NCBI GenBank assembly: GCA_964650885.1
Contig: CAZYXG010000028.1
Span: forward strand, 1 to 30,134
Length of the DNA stretch: 30,134 nucleotides
Origin: JAPLFM01 sp964650885
GTDB taxonomy: Bacteria > Bacteroidota > Ignavibacteria > Kapaibacteriales > UBA2268
Direction: 5' to 3'
The notes below the pieces were generated by a model, which was not told where the DNA came from, did no database searches, and saw only the letters and a program-made list of their open reading frames with translations. Positions 1 through 8,979 of the stretch are shown here, piece after piece. The translations under genes were made by a program, and so were the position numbers. Each line of letters opens with the position of its first letter. Positions within the stretch are counted from its first letter, which is position 1.

Positions 1-79
1 TAAGCTCATTGACCAAGTCAAAATGAGACAGGTCGTCTTTACAAAAAAAAATTCACTGTAATTCACTCCAGAATTGTTT

Positions 80-157
80 CAGGTTGCACCTACGGAGCTA
101 TTGTTTTGAGTTTTGATTTTCTACAAACAGGCAGTACCTAAGGAACTAGTTTTTGAA
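80..157. repeat. Two diverged copies of a short palindromic repeat
   Basis: Copy 1 (80-110) and copy 2 (128-157) both run CAGG..G.ACCTA.GGA.CTA and match at about 16 of the first 21 positions, with a 48-base period. Each folds into a five-base stem with one A/A mismatch: GCACC/GGAGC at 86-90 and 94-98, and GTACC/GGAAC at 134-138 and 142-146. The C87-G97 pair of copy 1 is replaced by T135-A145 in copy 2, a compensatory change that suggests the hairpin is conserved. From memory it resembles short dispersed repeats in Bacteroidota genomes that carry CTACAAACAGG next to a CTCC/GGAG palindrome. The bases CTACAAACAGG do precede the core of copy 2 (121-131). Confidence 0.5.
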
Positions 158-384
158 TAAGATGAATATGATTATTTGTATTTGAGATATAGTCCTTAAC
201 TTCCGTTATGGGTTAATGTTTTAGTTTAAGATTTGCTGTAGATATCAGACTCCTCTGGTTTGACAAAAAGATTATACCCAAAACTTCTCTTATTTAACAA
301 TGCAACAGAACTGCTCTTTATCATCAATTATTCATTATCATCTGTCAATTGTCCATTATTCTTTCAAGTGTCAGTAAATAGTCT

Positions 385-392
385 TATTTTTG
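385..392 (+). promoter_or_regulatory. Putative -7 promoter element for miaB (TATTTTTG)
   Basis: TATTTTTG matches the Bacteroidota -7 consensus TAnnTTTG and sits about 70 bases before the miaB start. No clear -33 TTG is present at the expected distance, so the call rests on one element and on the same motif recurring upstream of other genes in the window. Confidence 0.4.
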
Positions 393-421
393 AAGCTATT
401 AAAGTTTGAAAAATACAAAAT

Positions 422-440
422 GTTTAGTCATTAGCTAAAC
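422..440 (+). promoter_or_regulatory. Leader inverted repeat before miaB
   Basis: GTTTAG (422-427) and CTAAAC (435-440) form a perfect six-base inverted repeat around a seven-base loop. The palindrome TTAGCTAA (431-438) overlaps it. It lies in the predicted miaB leader, just upstream of an AAAGGA Shine-Dalgarno-like sequence (451-456). It could be an operator or a small RNA hairpin; nothing distinguishes these. Confidence 0.3.
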
Positions 441-462
441 ATAGCCCAAAAAAGGAAATGAA

Positions 463-1851
463 ATGTACATAGATATAACTGCTCCTAAAACTAGCTCGAA
501 TGTACAGACTAATATTAGTTTACTTAATCGCAACCCTAATACTCGAAAGGTTTATATAGAAACCTATGGTTGCCAAATGAATATTGCCGATTCCGAATTA
601 GTAGCTTCACTTATGGTTACTGATGGATTTTCTATTACCGATACTGCTGAAAATGCAGACGTAATTCTATTAAACACTTGCTCTATAAGAGATAATGCTG
701 AAAAGAAAATCTTTTATAGATTGAATCATTTAAAAGCAATCAAAAAGAAAAACTTTAAGTTAGTTGTGGGTATCATTGGCTGTATGGCTGAAAGGCTCAA
801 AGAAAAGCTTATTGGTGAAAGGAACTTAGTTTCTATCGTAGTTGGGCCAGATGAATATAGGAATCTACCCCATTTGGTAAATCAAGCATTTGCTGGTGAG
901 CAAGGAATAGCTGTTAAGCTTAGCAAAGTTGAAACTTATGACGATATTATTCCATTAAGAACAGAAGGATTAACAGCTTGGGTTTCTATTATGCGTGGCT
1001 GCAATAATTTTTGTGCCTTTTGTGTTGTACCATACACTCGTGGTCGAGAGCGTTCTAGACCATTTATGTCGGTAGTAAAAGAGGCAATCGGACTTTATGA
1101 AAGTGGCATCAAAGAGATTAATCTTTTAGGTCAGAATGTGAATAGCTACCGTGACGAAGAAAGTAATATCGAATTCCCTATTCTTTTGGAAACAATTGCA
1201 AAAGAAATTCCCGATATTAGAATTAGATACACTACTTCGCATCCACACGATATGAGCAATGACTTAATAGAAGCACACAGTAAATACTCTAACATTTGCA
1301 ATTCAATTCACTTACCAGTTCAATCTGGCTCAAATAAAATTTTGAAAAAAATGCGTAGAGATTATTCTGTTGAGCATTACTTAGAAAGAATTGATACAAT
1401 TAGAAAAATAGTCCCAGGTGTATCATTAACAACTGATATTATTTCAGGATTCTGCACAGAAACCGAACAAGACCATCAGGATACACTCAACTTGATTAAA
1501 GAAGTAAAGTATGACGGGGCGTATATGTATAAATATTCACCAAGGGAAAATACCTTAGCTTGGAAATATGAAGACGATGTGACTGAAGAAGAAAAAATAC
1601 GCCGTTTAAATGAAATAATTGAAACTCAACATGCAGTTGCACATGATTTAAACTTACTCGAAATTGGTAGAGAACACCAAATTCTTATTGAAGGCGCTAG
1701 CAGAAAAAACGACGAAATGTGGGTTGGCAGAACAGATACAAATAAAGTCTGTATTCTTCCTTATAGCGATAAATTAAAAATAGGTAATTTAGCAAACGTA
1801 AAAGTGGTAAGAACTACATCTGCTACACTCTATTCTGAATTAATAGATTAA
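463..1851 (+). CDS. miaB: tRNA-2-methylthio-N6-dimethylallyladenosine synthase MiaB
   Basis: This is a radical SAM methylthiotransferase that adds the 2-methylthio group to i6A at tRNA position 37 in the cytoplasm. Domain order is as expected: an N-terminal MTTase domain with iron-sulfur cysteines C37 (YGCQMN), C73 (NTCS) and C107 (GC), a radical SAM domain with the CX3CX2C motif C180/C184/C187, and a C-terminal TRAM domain from about residue 398. YGCQMN and the motif GCNNFCAFCVVPYTRGRERS are typical of MiaB rather than MtaB or RimO. At 462 residues the length is normal. The ATG is chosen because AAAGGA (451-456) precedes it by six bases; an ATG at 458 runs into a stop after two codons. The gene appears monocistronic, with its own TAnnTTTG element and a 158-base gap before the next gene. 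No good terminator is visible after it. Confidence 0.96.
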   Translation: MYIDITAPKTSSNVQTNISLLNRNPNTRKVYIETYGCQMNIADSELVASLMVTDGFSITDTAENADVILLNTCSIRDNAEKKIFYRLNHLKAIKKKNFKLVVGIIGCMAERLKEKLIGERNLVSIVVGPDEYRNLPHLVNQAFAGEQGIAVKLSKVETYDDIIPLRTEGLTAWVSIMRGCNNFCAFCVVPYTRGRERSRPFMSVVKEAIGLYESGIKEINLLGQNVNSYRDEESNIEFPILLETIAKEIPDIRIRYTTSHPHDMSNDLIEAHSKYSNICNSIHLPVQSGSNKILKKMRRDYSVEHYLERIDTIRKIVPGVSLTTDIISGFCTETEQDHQDTLNLIKEVKYDGAYMYKYSPRENTLAWKYEDDVTEEEKIRRLNEIIETQHAVAHDLNLLEIGREHQILIEGASRKNDEMWVGRTDTNKVCILPYSDKLKIGNLANVKVVRTTSATLYSELID

Positions 1852-1963
1852 ATTTTGCTTAACACATTGACTAATAAATAGGAATCCATCCAAGATTACC
1901 TAAGCGACTTATTTGTACAAGCCTAATCACCAAACTTCAAATCCTAATATCAATTGCAAAATC

Positions 1964-2022
1964 AACGTCATCAAATGTCGTTAATCATTCTTATCTTTGT
2001 AATAAATAAATGTCGTTAATCA
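1964..2022 (+). promoter_or_regulatory. WYL gene promoter framed by 15-base direct repeats
   Basis: The 15-mer AAATGTCGTTAATCA occurs exactly twice, at 1973-1987 and 2008-2022, 35 bases apart. Between the copies lies TATCTTTG (1992-1999), a full match to the -7 consensus TAnnTTTG. Copy 1 is also half of an imperfect palindrome, AACGTCA (1964-1970), TCAAA, TGTCGTT (1976-1982). A regulator bound to both copies would cover the -33 region and the transcription start. Copy placement suggests an autoregulatory operator for the adjacent WYL protein; this is an inference. Confidence 0.55.
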
Positions 2023-2033
2023 AGGATAAGATT

Positions 2034-3023
2034 ATGAAACTTGAACAATCAAAACGCATCTTGTATATGGTACAATACATATTGCAAGGCAGAAGATTCA
2101 CCAGTCAAATGCTAATGGATTTTTTAAAAGAAAACTATGAGGACGAACCCACTCTTAGAACAATACAGAGAGATTTGGCAGTCTTCAAAGAAGTAGGTTT
2201 CATATATATTGCCAAAGAAAACAAAAAAGGCGATGGGGTAGAATACAAGTATCAATCAAATGATGCATTGCAAACATCAAGTCTTCAAAGTATGAATCTA
2301 AGCTCGAAACTATCACTTCATTTCTTGAAAGCACATTTGCGAAATTTCAAAGGTACTGTAATTGAAAAGCAAATCAATCTACTAAGTAGCCAAATTGAAA
2401 AAGTAGCACCTGGCAATATTTTACTTGAGGACATGCTCTATTGGAATAGAAGCATTGGCGATTATAACTATTCACAATTTGAAAACATCCTTGGTAATAT
2501 TGTAAATGCGATTGAGAATAAAAACTGGTTGAAAATTTCATACAAATCCGATATTAATCAAACAAAAAAAATACACGAAATTTTCCCTGCAAGGATTTAT
2601 TCATATAATGGCACAATTTATCTAATTGCATATTTCCCTAAGCACGACAATTATTCATTGTTAGTTATTCAAAACATCCAAAGCATAATCACAGTTGACG
2701 ACAGGGTGGATATCCCACAAAATGTGTTTGATTTCAAAGAATTCATTGAAAGCAGATTTGCTATTTATGGCGGTTGGAATGAAGAAATAAAGTTGAAAAT
2801 CGAATCTGGATTTGAACACTATTTCGAAAACAGACATTGGCATAGCACACAAAAGTTCAGCAAAGAAAACGGCAATTTAGTATTAGAATTCAAATCCCCT
2901 GTTTCAATTGATTTAATCTCTATGATATTGAGCTGGGGAGATGGTGTGCAAGTGTTAGAGCCTCAAGAGCTAATATTAAAAGTAAAAGAAAAACTAAAAG
3001 AAACATTGAAAAAATATAAGTAA
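2034..3023 (+). CDS. WYL-domain transcriptional regulator
   Basis: This is a cytoplasmic DNA-binding regulator with a ligand-sensing WYL domain. Counting from an upstream in-frame ATG at 2010, residues 16-70 form a winged helix-turn-helix (TLRTIQRDLAVFKEVGF), residues about 160-235 the WYL domain (GTIYLIAY in place of the usual WYL core) and residues 255-335 the C-terminal WCX domain (ILSWGDGVQVLEP). I prefer the ATG at 2034 (329 residues). AAGGA (2022-2026) lies seven bases upstream of it, while the ATG at 2010 sits inside the second operator-like repeat, about ten bases after the -7 element, and has no ribosome binding site. A strong terminator follows at 3062-3098, so it is transcribed alone. 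The ligand and targets are unknown. Its own promoter, with repeated 15-mers, is the likeliest target. Confidence 0.88.
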   Translation: MKLEQSKRILYMVQYILQGRRFTSQMLMDFLKENYEDEPTLRTIQRDLAVFKEVGFIYIAKENKKGDGVEYKYQSNDALQTSSLQSMNLSSKLSLHFLKAHLRNFKGTVIEKQINLLSSQIEKVAPGNILLEDMLYWNRSIGDYNYSQFENILGNIVNAIENKNWLKISYKSDINQTKKIHEIFPARIYSYNGTIYLIAYFPKHDNYSLLVIQNIQSIITVDDRVDIPQNVFDFKEFIESRFAIYGGWNEEIKLKIESGFEHYFENRHWHSTQKFSKENGNLVLEFKSPVSIDLISMILSWGDGVQVLEPQELILKVKEKLKETLKKYK

Positions 3024-3061
3024 TACAATCAAATTGGTTCTTTGATTTATTACAACACCTG

Positions 3062-3098
3062 CAGACTCTATATTAATTTATAGGGTCTGTTTATTTTT
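3062..3098 (+). terminator. Intrinsic terminator of the WYL regulator gene
   Basis: An 11-base-pair stem, CAGACTCTATA (3062-3072) with TATAGGGTCTG (3079-3089), has one T-G wobble and a TTAATT loop. It is followed by TTTATTTTT on the + strand. It sits 38 bases after the WYL stop codon. Confidence 0.8.
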
Positions 3099-3113
3099 CG
3101 TACCTGTCAGAAC

Positions 3114-3148
3114 AAAAAAAAGCCCCGATATCGAAATATCGGGGCTTT
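3114..3148 (-). terminator. Intrinsic terminator of the 1900-residue T9SS gene
   Basis: A perfect 13-base-pair stem (3119-3131 with 3136-3148, core GCCCCGATAT) closes on a CGAA tetraloop. On the minus strand it is followed by a T-run (complement of the A-run at 3114-3120). It lies 21 bases after the stop codon of the minus-strand gene that ends at 3170. On the + strand no T-run follows, so it acts toward the minus strand. Confidence 0.88.
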
Positions 3149-3169
3149 AATTGTATGGTTAAGTTAAAC

Positions 3170-6100
3170 TTATTTAATCACGTTAAGTGATTTAGTAAGA
3201 ACAACATCACCTGATTTCAACACTACAGTGTATGAACCGCTAGCAATTTTGCTAAGGTCTGGAGCGAAGAAATGAGTACCAGTTGAGTAGAAGTTAGAAA
3301 CAGATTCTACTGCATTACCGTTAATGTCATATAAAGTTACACTAACTGAGTTTGGTTGAGATAAAGTAAACTCAACTTTCGTAGAGTTAGTAGCAGGATT
3401 TGGTTTAGCATCAGCTAATGTGATGATACCATTTTCTGAATTCATTACAACTAATCTAGTTTCGCTGTAATCGAAATCTCCGTTTTTATCAACCATTCTA
3501 AGTTTGTATGCATAAGTTGTGTTAGCAACTACATCGTAGTCAGTAACAGGACCATAGAATTTAACTTCTTGGCTATTGCCAGCAGCAGCCAATTCAGCCA
3601 CTTTGTTAAAGTCTTGAGATCCAGTTTGAGCAACAACAGCTTTTTCTACTTCAAATTTAGAAGTATTTTCTTCAGAAGCAGTAGCCCAATCAATAACAAC
3701 TTTTTGACCAACTTTTGTTGCTTTAAAGTTAACTAAGTTAACAGGAACAACATCAGTGTTTTTAGCTATGTAATCAACGATACCTTTTGTAATCAAATCC
3801 ATATCGCCGAAGTGTCTCCAATCCATACCCAATGTGATAACGTTTCTATCAATTGAAGTAGTTGCAACACCCATAACTGGTTTGCCAGCTACAGCTGCGT
3901 CAGTGTAGATAAATGCATCTTTAGTCAAACCTGGTAAGCTAGAATTGTTCAATCCAACCAATACTTCTGGTAATGAAGCCATGTCGTTAGCGAAAGTTGT
4001 AGAAGTGTTCGCATTAATTGGCATATTAACAATCAATGAGAAATCACGAGCAACATTAACACCAGTTATTCTTCTACCAAAGTATGGAGTACCTGGCAAT
4101 GGAGCAACAGTTCTTCCAAAGAATGGTGTATTGTTCAATTCAGTAGCACCATACATAGGGTCTAAATCAGCACGTAGTACGTTAGTTCTGAATGTATTAT
4201 CAGAAGTTTTAGTTTTTGCAATGATTTCTTCAGAAGCAATTACTAAGTTACGTTTGTATTTAGGCATTTCTTTAGAGTTATCTAAGAAAGCATTGATATC
4301 TCTTATTTCAAAGTTAGTAGGTGTTTCATTGTTTCCATCAGCCCAGAACATAGTCAAGTAGTTAGTGTAATTAACTGCTCTTGGTTCCCAAGCGTTTCTT
4401 TCAAATCTATCATAGTGATTTTCTGGTGCAGAAACTTTCCAACCCATATTGCCAAATCCTGTTTCCATTGCTTTCACATTCAATCTAGCCATTAAATCAG
4501 CAGGTGAAGTAACAACACTAAATTCATTAGCTACTGAATTTCTACCAGAACCAATTATGCTCAAAGTAGATTTTTTGATGTAGTAACGAACAACAATTTC
4601 ACTATTATTGTTAGGGTTAAATTCATCAGAACTTCCGCTAATAACAATTTTGTATAATGGAGTTACGTTTTGAGCCATCGAAGCAAATATACCTGAGTTA
4701 TAAGCAGGAACATTTGAAGTCAAATCAGCATAAGTTTGCGGAGTAAATGTAAATCCAGGGAAATTAACATTCATACTTTCGCTTGAAGCCAATGCAATTG
4801 TAGTTGTATTAGATGCAACAGCAGTTGTTTCGAAAGTACCAGGAATTACCGCTGATTCTCTATAAATGTTAACGCTCATTTTGTAAGCTGAGTAAGGTAA
4901 TCTACCATTATTTCTAGTAATTGCATTAACAGTTGTTGGTGCAGTAGTCATAATGTATTGTGCATCAGCAAAAGTACCAGTCAATGTTTGGTATGCTCTT
5001 GGGCCATTCAAATTAGTAACTTCCACATCTTCATTATAAAGAGGAGCAACAAATTCAAATGCACCAATATCATATCTCTCGCCGCCATTACCACGTTTAA
5101 CACCACGGTTATCAGAAGCAACCCAAGTTAAGTTTTCACCTCTATTATTCAATAAAGATCCTTTGCTTAAATTAGAGCTTACTGTGTACATAGCAGGACT
5201 AGTCATAGTCAAAGCTAAGTCACTTGCAAAGTTACCATATAATGAATTCTCATTTGAGCCAAACCAAGCTTGTAATTGAGCCAAAGTTCTGTACTCACCA
5301 TTCAAACCTTGAGAAACAACTGAATCAGCAGAGTTAACTTCTGTAATTCTAAATACACCAACGTTTGATAATTTAGAGTCGTTGTTTCCAGTAAAGAAAA
5401 TGTTTCTGTCTGATTTCAATCCACCATTCATTCTCAAGCTCAAACCATTGTAATAGATTGCAGTACCAACTGTAGTTGGAGTTACAGTGAAGTTTGGAGC
5501 AATGATAGAAATTGCATTGTTAAAAATTAATGAATTATCATTTTTAATTGATGCTATACCAATCAAGTTTCCAGAAGTAGTAGTAGCATCTCCAAGAATA
5601 ACTGTGTTATTTACAATCTTTTCACCATTTGTATGGTATCCTCTGTTAATTGGATTAAAGATTGTAGTAGTAGTAGAAGCCATACTTGCAATACCAAATC
5701 TTGAAGCAGCAGTATTGTTGCTAGTTCCTAAATTCCAAACTACGTTATTCATAATTTGAGTATTTTCATTATTTGGATAATTAACTGTTGAAACACCCAA
5801 GCCATAAGTACGGCGAGTTTGGTCATTCAAGATACCAAAAGCATTTGTAATTGAAGTTACATCACTTATTTGGTTACCATCTACTTTGATTTCATAGTTG
5901 TTATAACCTGCAATTACTAGCAAGTTATTTCCACCTAATTGGATACCAGCAGCATCTGCTGCAAAAGCAGGAGAATTACCAACATTCCAAATTCTATTGT
6001 TCATTACTGAAGTATTTCTTTCGAATCCTAAGAAAATACCAGCACGAGCAACATTGTAAATTTGGTTATTTGAAATTGTATTGTTGTTGTTGTAGAATTC

Positions 6101-8872
6101 TTTGAATTTATTTGGACCAGCCAATTTCAAAGGACCATAGCCTAAATCTAATATCCCAACACCAAAGTTAGAAATTTCATTACCATCTAATAAGTTATTA
6201 GTTGATGGTATAGTATCTTGAGGTGCAGTTGTAAGTGTAGAAGAAGCACCTGTTACACCACGCATTACGATACCTGCAGAATATGTAGCAGAGTTAACAC
6301 CAGTTGGAAGTGGACTTTGGTTTGCATAATCTTCTTCATATCTGATTCTATCGCCAGTTGCACTGTATTCAGAACCTGGCAATCTTGTCAATTTAAATGA
6401 TGCTGGAGTACCATTATCAATAATACAATTTTGAATTGTAATATTTCTTGCACCCGCAGCCATAAAGAAAGCAGAGTTATGAAGTGGAGTAGTAGATGTA
6501 TTAACATTTACAATCTTCAATGCTTTTTGAGGGCCACCTAAGAAAGAAATATAACCTGCGTTATTTGCATTCATTTGACTACCAAATGTTCTAAACAAAG
6601 CAAAAGCGTTGTTGCTTGTTGCGTTGCTTGATTGTCCTAATTTAATACCAATACCACTAGTTGAAGACAAGTTGATTTGTACTCCACCACGGATACCTTC
6701 TCTATTAGAAGATGGTTTAATTGTAATTGTGTTAAACAATTTAGTTTCGGCATCATAGCCAAGACCTAAGATTCTTGAAGATAAATCCCAAGCAGCAGAA
6801 TTAGTTACTGTAGTTGAAACATTATAAGAAGCATCAGTCAATTCCGCTACAACAGATCCAGAGAGTCCATTATAGAATATTGCATTTGTAAATTCTTCCA
6901 ATGTTCCAAAATTTCTATCAACGCTAAAGCCAGGAGCAGTTTCTTTCAACGAACCAACAGTATATGTACCTTGAACACCAGTTTCAACTGAGAAATAGAT
7001 AGACATTGTATCATTTCCATAAACAATATCTTCAGCATGACGTACAGAAATTTTTGCTCTGTAGCTTCCTGGTTTAAGAATTGAGAATGTTCCGAAGTTA
7101 ACTGTTTTAGTATTGTAACGTCCAATTTGGATATCTGTAATTTGACCAGTCAAAGCTGAAACAACTTGACCAGTAGCATTATTTATAATGTCCATTGTTA
7201 CTGGTACATTAGATCCTAATGAAATACCATTGTTTTTGAATTCTGCAGAAGCTCTATATTGTCTGTTTGCAATCAATAAATCACCTTGTGCAGGTGCAAA
7301 TATTTGACTTGCTGCCAATTCAATATCGTAAGCTACTTCAAATATGTAAGCTGCAGTTCCTGGTCTTGGGAAAAGACTATTGAATGATTCTTCATCCAAA
7401 CCAGTTGCTCTTGTAACAGAAACTTCCATTGTGTATAGAGCAGGTGCACTAAATTTTTTGTATCCTAATAATATAGGAATTTTTTCACTAGAAAGCATAG
7501 GAATTATTGTTCCATTTGAACCAGTAGTATCCCAATAAACAGAATCGTAATAAACTACATTTCCTAGAGCATCTTTAATTTTATAGTAACCCCAAAATTC
7601 AGTTACTGGATTAATACCAACGTTTTGGAAAATTGCTTCCAATTTAATTGTTTGACCCACGCCATATTTTGCGTATTTAGGGAAACCATTATTCAAAGGA
7701 GAAGTAATAGTAGATACAGCAACGTCATTATTGAACGCTACAGTAAATAATCTGTTTGCAGCACCAGCACAACCAGCACCAGAAACCACGATCACTAATT
7801 TATACTCACCACCACTTGTACCTCTAAAATCTCCAGTTCCTGAAGGACTAAATGCTCCAGAAGAGAAGTTAGGTGCAAGGTTGAATCTAGTCTTACCATC
7901 AGAATCTGTAATTGTAGTTGTATTATTTCCACCAGAACCGACTGTTATTATACTAGAACCACCAGCACTTGCCAATGCAGTCCATACAGTAGCTAAGCTT
8001 GGCAATGGCCCTTGTATGCTCATTTCAATGTTACTTCCTACAGAAGCAGAATTAAATTGTAATGATGGTTTTGGAAAAGGAGTAGCTGTACTGTTTCCAG
8101 CCCAAACTTGATTATAAGTAGTGTTTGCTTTAAAAATAGTATTATCTTCTACTTTCACATTGCTACCATTAAAAACAGCCAAATCAGAAGGAATTGATTT
8201 TGGTGCATCTGGCAAAATTGTCAATTCATGATCTTCTACTTCACCATAGAATAATTTACCAAAAGTCCAACCTGGAGAGTCATAGTAAGATATTACACAT
8301 GGCTCAGAAATAGCAACACCGCCCAAATAATTGTAACTAGACATTACTCTTAAACGAGTTTTTGCTAAAGGAGCAGTACAAGGTACGTTAAAGAAATAAC
8401 CATTTACTGTCCAAGTTGAAACTGAATAAGTAAAGTTAGAATAATTCAAAGCACCTGGAAAAACAGTTGCTGATCCTAAGTATTCGCCTGTATCACTCCA
8501 TCTACCATTCGCATTAATATCCATCCAAACTCGAATAAATCCAGTATAACCGCTTGATGATGTCAAACCACCTACAGTTACACGGTATCTGCGTCCTAGC
8601 TGAATACCTTCTGAACCACCTGTATAGTTCTCGCCCCAATTTTTGTACTGATCCCAACCAGTATTTGATTTGTCCGATACCGCTTTAACAAATACGTTAC
8701 CAGATGTTACTTCATCGACTTTCACACTTGTGATACGAGGGCAAACCTCATTCCAAGAGCCACCTGTAAATTCGCAATATTGCGCGTATGCCCCATTAGA
8801 GGCGAAAATCAAAAACGATAGCACAAATGCAGCTAGCATTGCGTTCGTTCTTAATCGTAAGTTTTTTAACAT
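3170..8872 (-). CDS. Large T9SS-secreted GEVED and beta-helix surface protein
   Basis: This is a predicted 1900-residue secreted or surface-attached protein of unknown substrate. A signal peptide (residues 1-30, AYA then Q) leads into a GEVED domain (about 31-220) with a calcium-loop-like DINANGRWSDTGE (118-130) and the signature GEVEDHEL (210-217). Ig-like segments follow. From about 640 to 1270 there is an asparagine-rich parallel beta-helix-like region with many NN.I / N.I.N turns. Near the C-terminus is the FnIII-like module often seen before sorting domains (VNLVNFKATKVGQKVVIDW), then a type A T9SS sorting domain (about 1819-1900, PNPATN to SLNVIK). The start ATG has AAGGTG five bases upstream. 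No TAnnTTTG element is visible before it. It is a single gene with a strong terminator. Adhesion or polysaccharide binding is possible, but not shown. Confidence 0.9.
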   Translation of the reverse strand: MLKNLRLRTNAMLAAFVLSFLIFASNGAYAQYCEFTGGSWNEVCPRITSVKVDEVTSGNVFVKAVSDKSNTGWDQYKNWGENYTGGSEGIQLGRRYRVTVGGLTSSSGYTGFIRVWMDINANGRWSDTGEYLGSATVFPGALNYSNFTYSVSTWTVNGYFFNVPCTAPLAKTRLRVMSSYNYLGGVAISEPCVISYYDSPGWTFGKLFYGEVEDHELTILPDAPKSIPSDLAVFNGSNVKVEDNTIFKANTTYNQVWAGNSTATPFPKPSLQFNSASVGSNIEMSIQGPLPSLATVWTALASAGGSSIITVGSGGNNTTTITDSDGKTRFNLAPNFSSGAFSPSGTGDFRGTSGGEYKLVIVVSGAGCAGAANRLFTVAFNNDVAVSTITSPLNNGFPKYAKYGVGQTIKLEAIFQNVGINPVTEFWGYYKIKDALGNVVYYDSVYWDTTGSNGTIIPMLSSEKIPILLGYKKFSAPALYTMEVSVTRATGLDEESFNSLFPRPGTAAYIFEVAYDIELAASQIFAPAQGDLLIANRQYRASAEFKNNGISLGSNVPVTMDIINNATGQVVSALTGQITDIQIGRYNTKTVNFGTFSILKPGSYRAKISVRHAEDIVYGNDTMSIYFSVETGVQGTYTVGSLKETAPGFSVDRNFGTLEEFTNAIFYNGLSGSVVAELTDASYNVSTTVTNSAAWDLSSRILGLGYDAETKLFNTITIKPSSNREGIRGGVQINLSSTSGIGIKLGQSSNATSNNAFALFRTFGSQMNANNAGYISFLGGPQKALKIVNVNTSTTPLHNSAFFMAAGARNITIQNCIIDNGTPASFKLTRLPGSEYSATGDRIRYEEDYANQSPLPTGVNSATYSAGIVMRGVTGASSTLTTAPQDTIPSTNNLLDGNEISNFGVGILDLGYGPLKLAGPNKFKEFYNNNNTISNNQIYNVARAGIFLGFERNTSVMNNRIWNVGNSPAFAADAAGIQLGGNNLLVIAGYNNYEIKVDGNQISDVTSITNAFGILNDQTRRTYGLGVSTVNYPNNENTQIMNNVVWNLGTSNNTAASRFGIASMASTTTTIFNPINRGYHTNGEKIVNNTVILGDATTTSGNLIGIASIKNDNSLIFNNAISIIAPNFTVTPTTVGTAIYYNGLSLRMNGGLKSDRNIFFTGNNDSKLSNVGVFRITEVNSADSVVSQGLNGEYRTLAQLQAWFGSNENSLYGNFASDLALTMTSPAMYTVSSNLSKGSLLNNRGENLTWVASDNRGVKRGNGGERYDIGAFEFVAPLYNEDVEVTNLNGPRAYQTLTGTFADAQYIMTTAPTTVNAITRNNGRLPYSAYKMSVNIYRESAVIPGTFETTAVASNTTTIALASSESMNVNFPGFTFTPQTYADLTSNVPAYNSGIFASMAQNVTPLYKIVISGSSDEFNPNNNSEIVVRYYIKKSTLSIIGSGRNSVANEFSVVTSPADLMARLNVKAMETGFGNMGWKVSAPENHYDRFERNAWEPRAVNYTNYLTMFWADGNNETPTNFEIRDINAFLDNSKEMPKYKRNLVIASEEIIAKTKTSDNTFRTNVLRADLDPMYGATELNNTPFFGRTVAPLPGTPYFGRRITGVNVARDFSLIVNMPINANTSTTFANDMASLPEVLVGLNNSSLPGLTKDAFIYTDAAVAGKPVMGVATTSIDRNVITLGMDWRHFGDMDLITKGIVDYIAKNTDVVPVNLVNFKATKVGQKVVIDWATASEENTSKFEVEKAVVAQTGSQDFNKVAELAAAGNSQEVKFYGPVTDYDVVANTTYAYKLRMVDKNGDFDYSETRLVVMNSENGIITLADAKPNPATNSTKVEFTLSQPNSVSVTLYDINGNAVESVSNFYSTGTHFFAPDLSKIASGSYTVVLKSGDVVLTKSLNVIK

Positions 8873-8979
8873 AAATACACCTTAATTAGTGTGGTAAAAA
8901 ATAAAAAGTTTGTGTTATTTCTTGCTTAACATTAGTAATGACTTTGAGAAATTATTTTTGTTACAAGTTTTTTTAAAAA

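Larger units (their letters stand above)
1..462. other. Non-coding region upstream of miaB
   Basis: No convincing reading frame, tRNA or rRNA is visible in these 462 bases. The stretch contains a small imperfect hairpin at 5-27 (CTCATTGAC / GTC-AA-AATGAG) with no T-tract. It also holds two diverged copies of a short palindromic repeat (80-110 and 128-157), a small AT-rich direct repeat (TCAATTATTCATTA at 324-337, TCAATTGTCCATTA at 345-358), a TAnnTTTG promoter element at 385-392 and a leader hairpin at 422-440. It looks like an intergenic region with decayed repeat material plus the miaB promoter. The gene further upstream lies outside the window. Confidence 0.6.

Noticed and set aside
1..27. 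Hairpin at the left edge as a terminator
   Set aside because: The stem is interrupted by a two-base bulge and no T-tract follows on either strand within the window.
324..358. Short AT-rich direct repeat as a possible CRISPR remnant
   Set aside because: The two 14-base units differ at two positions, are separated by seven bases, and have no cas genes or further units.
5660..5680. GTA-rich microsatellite-like run as a possible phase-variation tract
   Set aside because: It is a short run of threonine and serine codons inside a beta-helix region. Only a few trinucleotide units are present and length changes would keep the frame.
3945..8111. Several + strand open frames of 60-138 codons inside the 1900-residue T9SS gene
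   Set aside because: All are antisense to a continuous signal-peptide-to-sorting-domain protein and show no recognisable domain or upstream signal.
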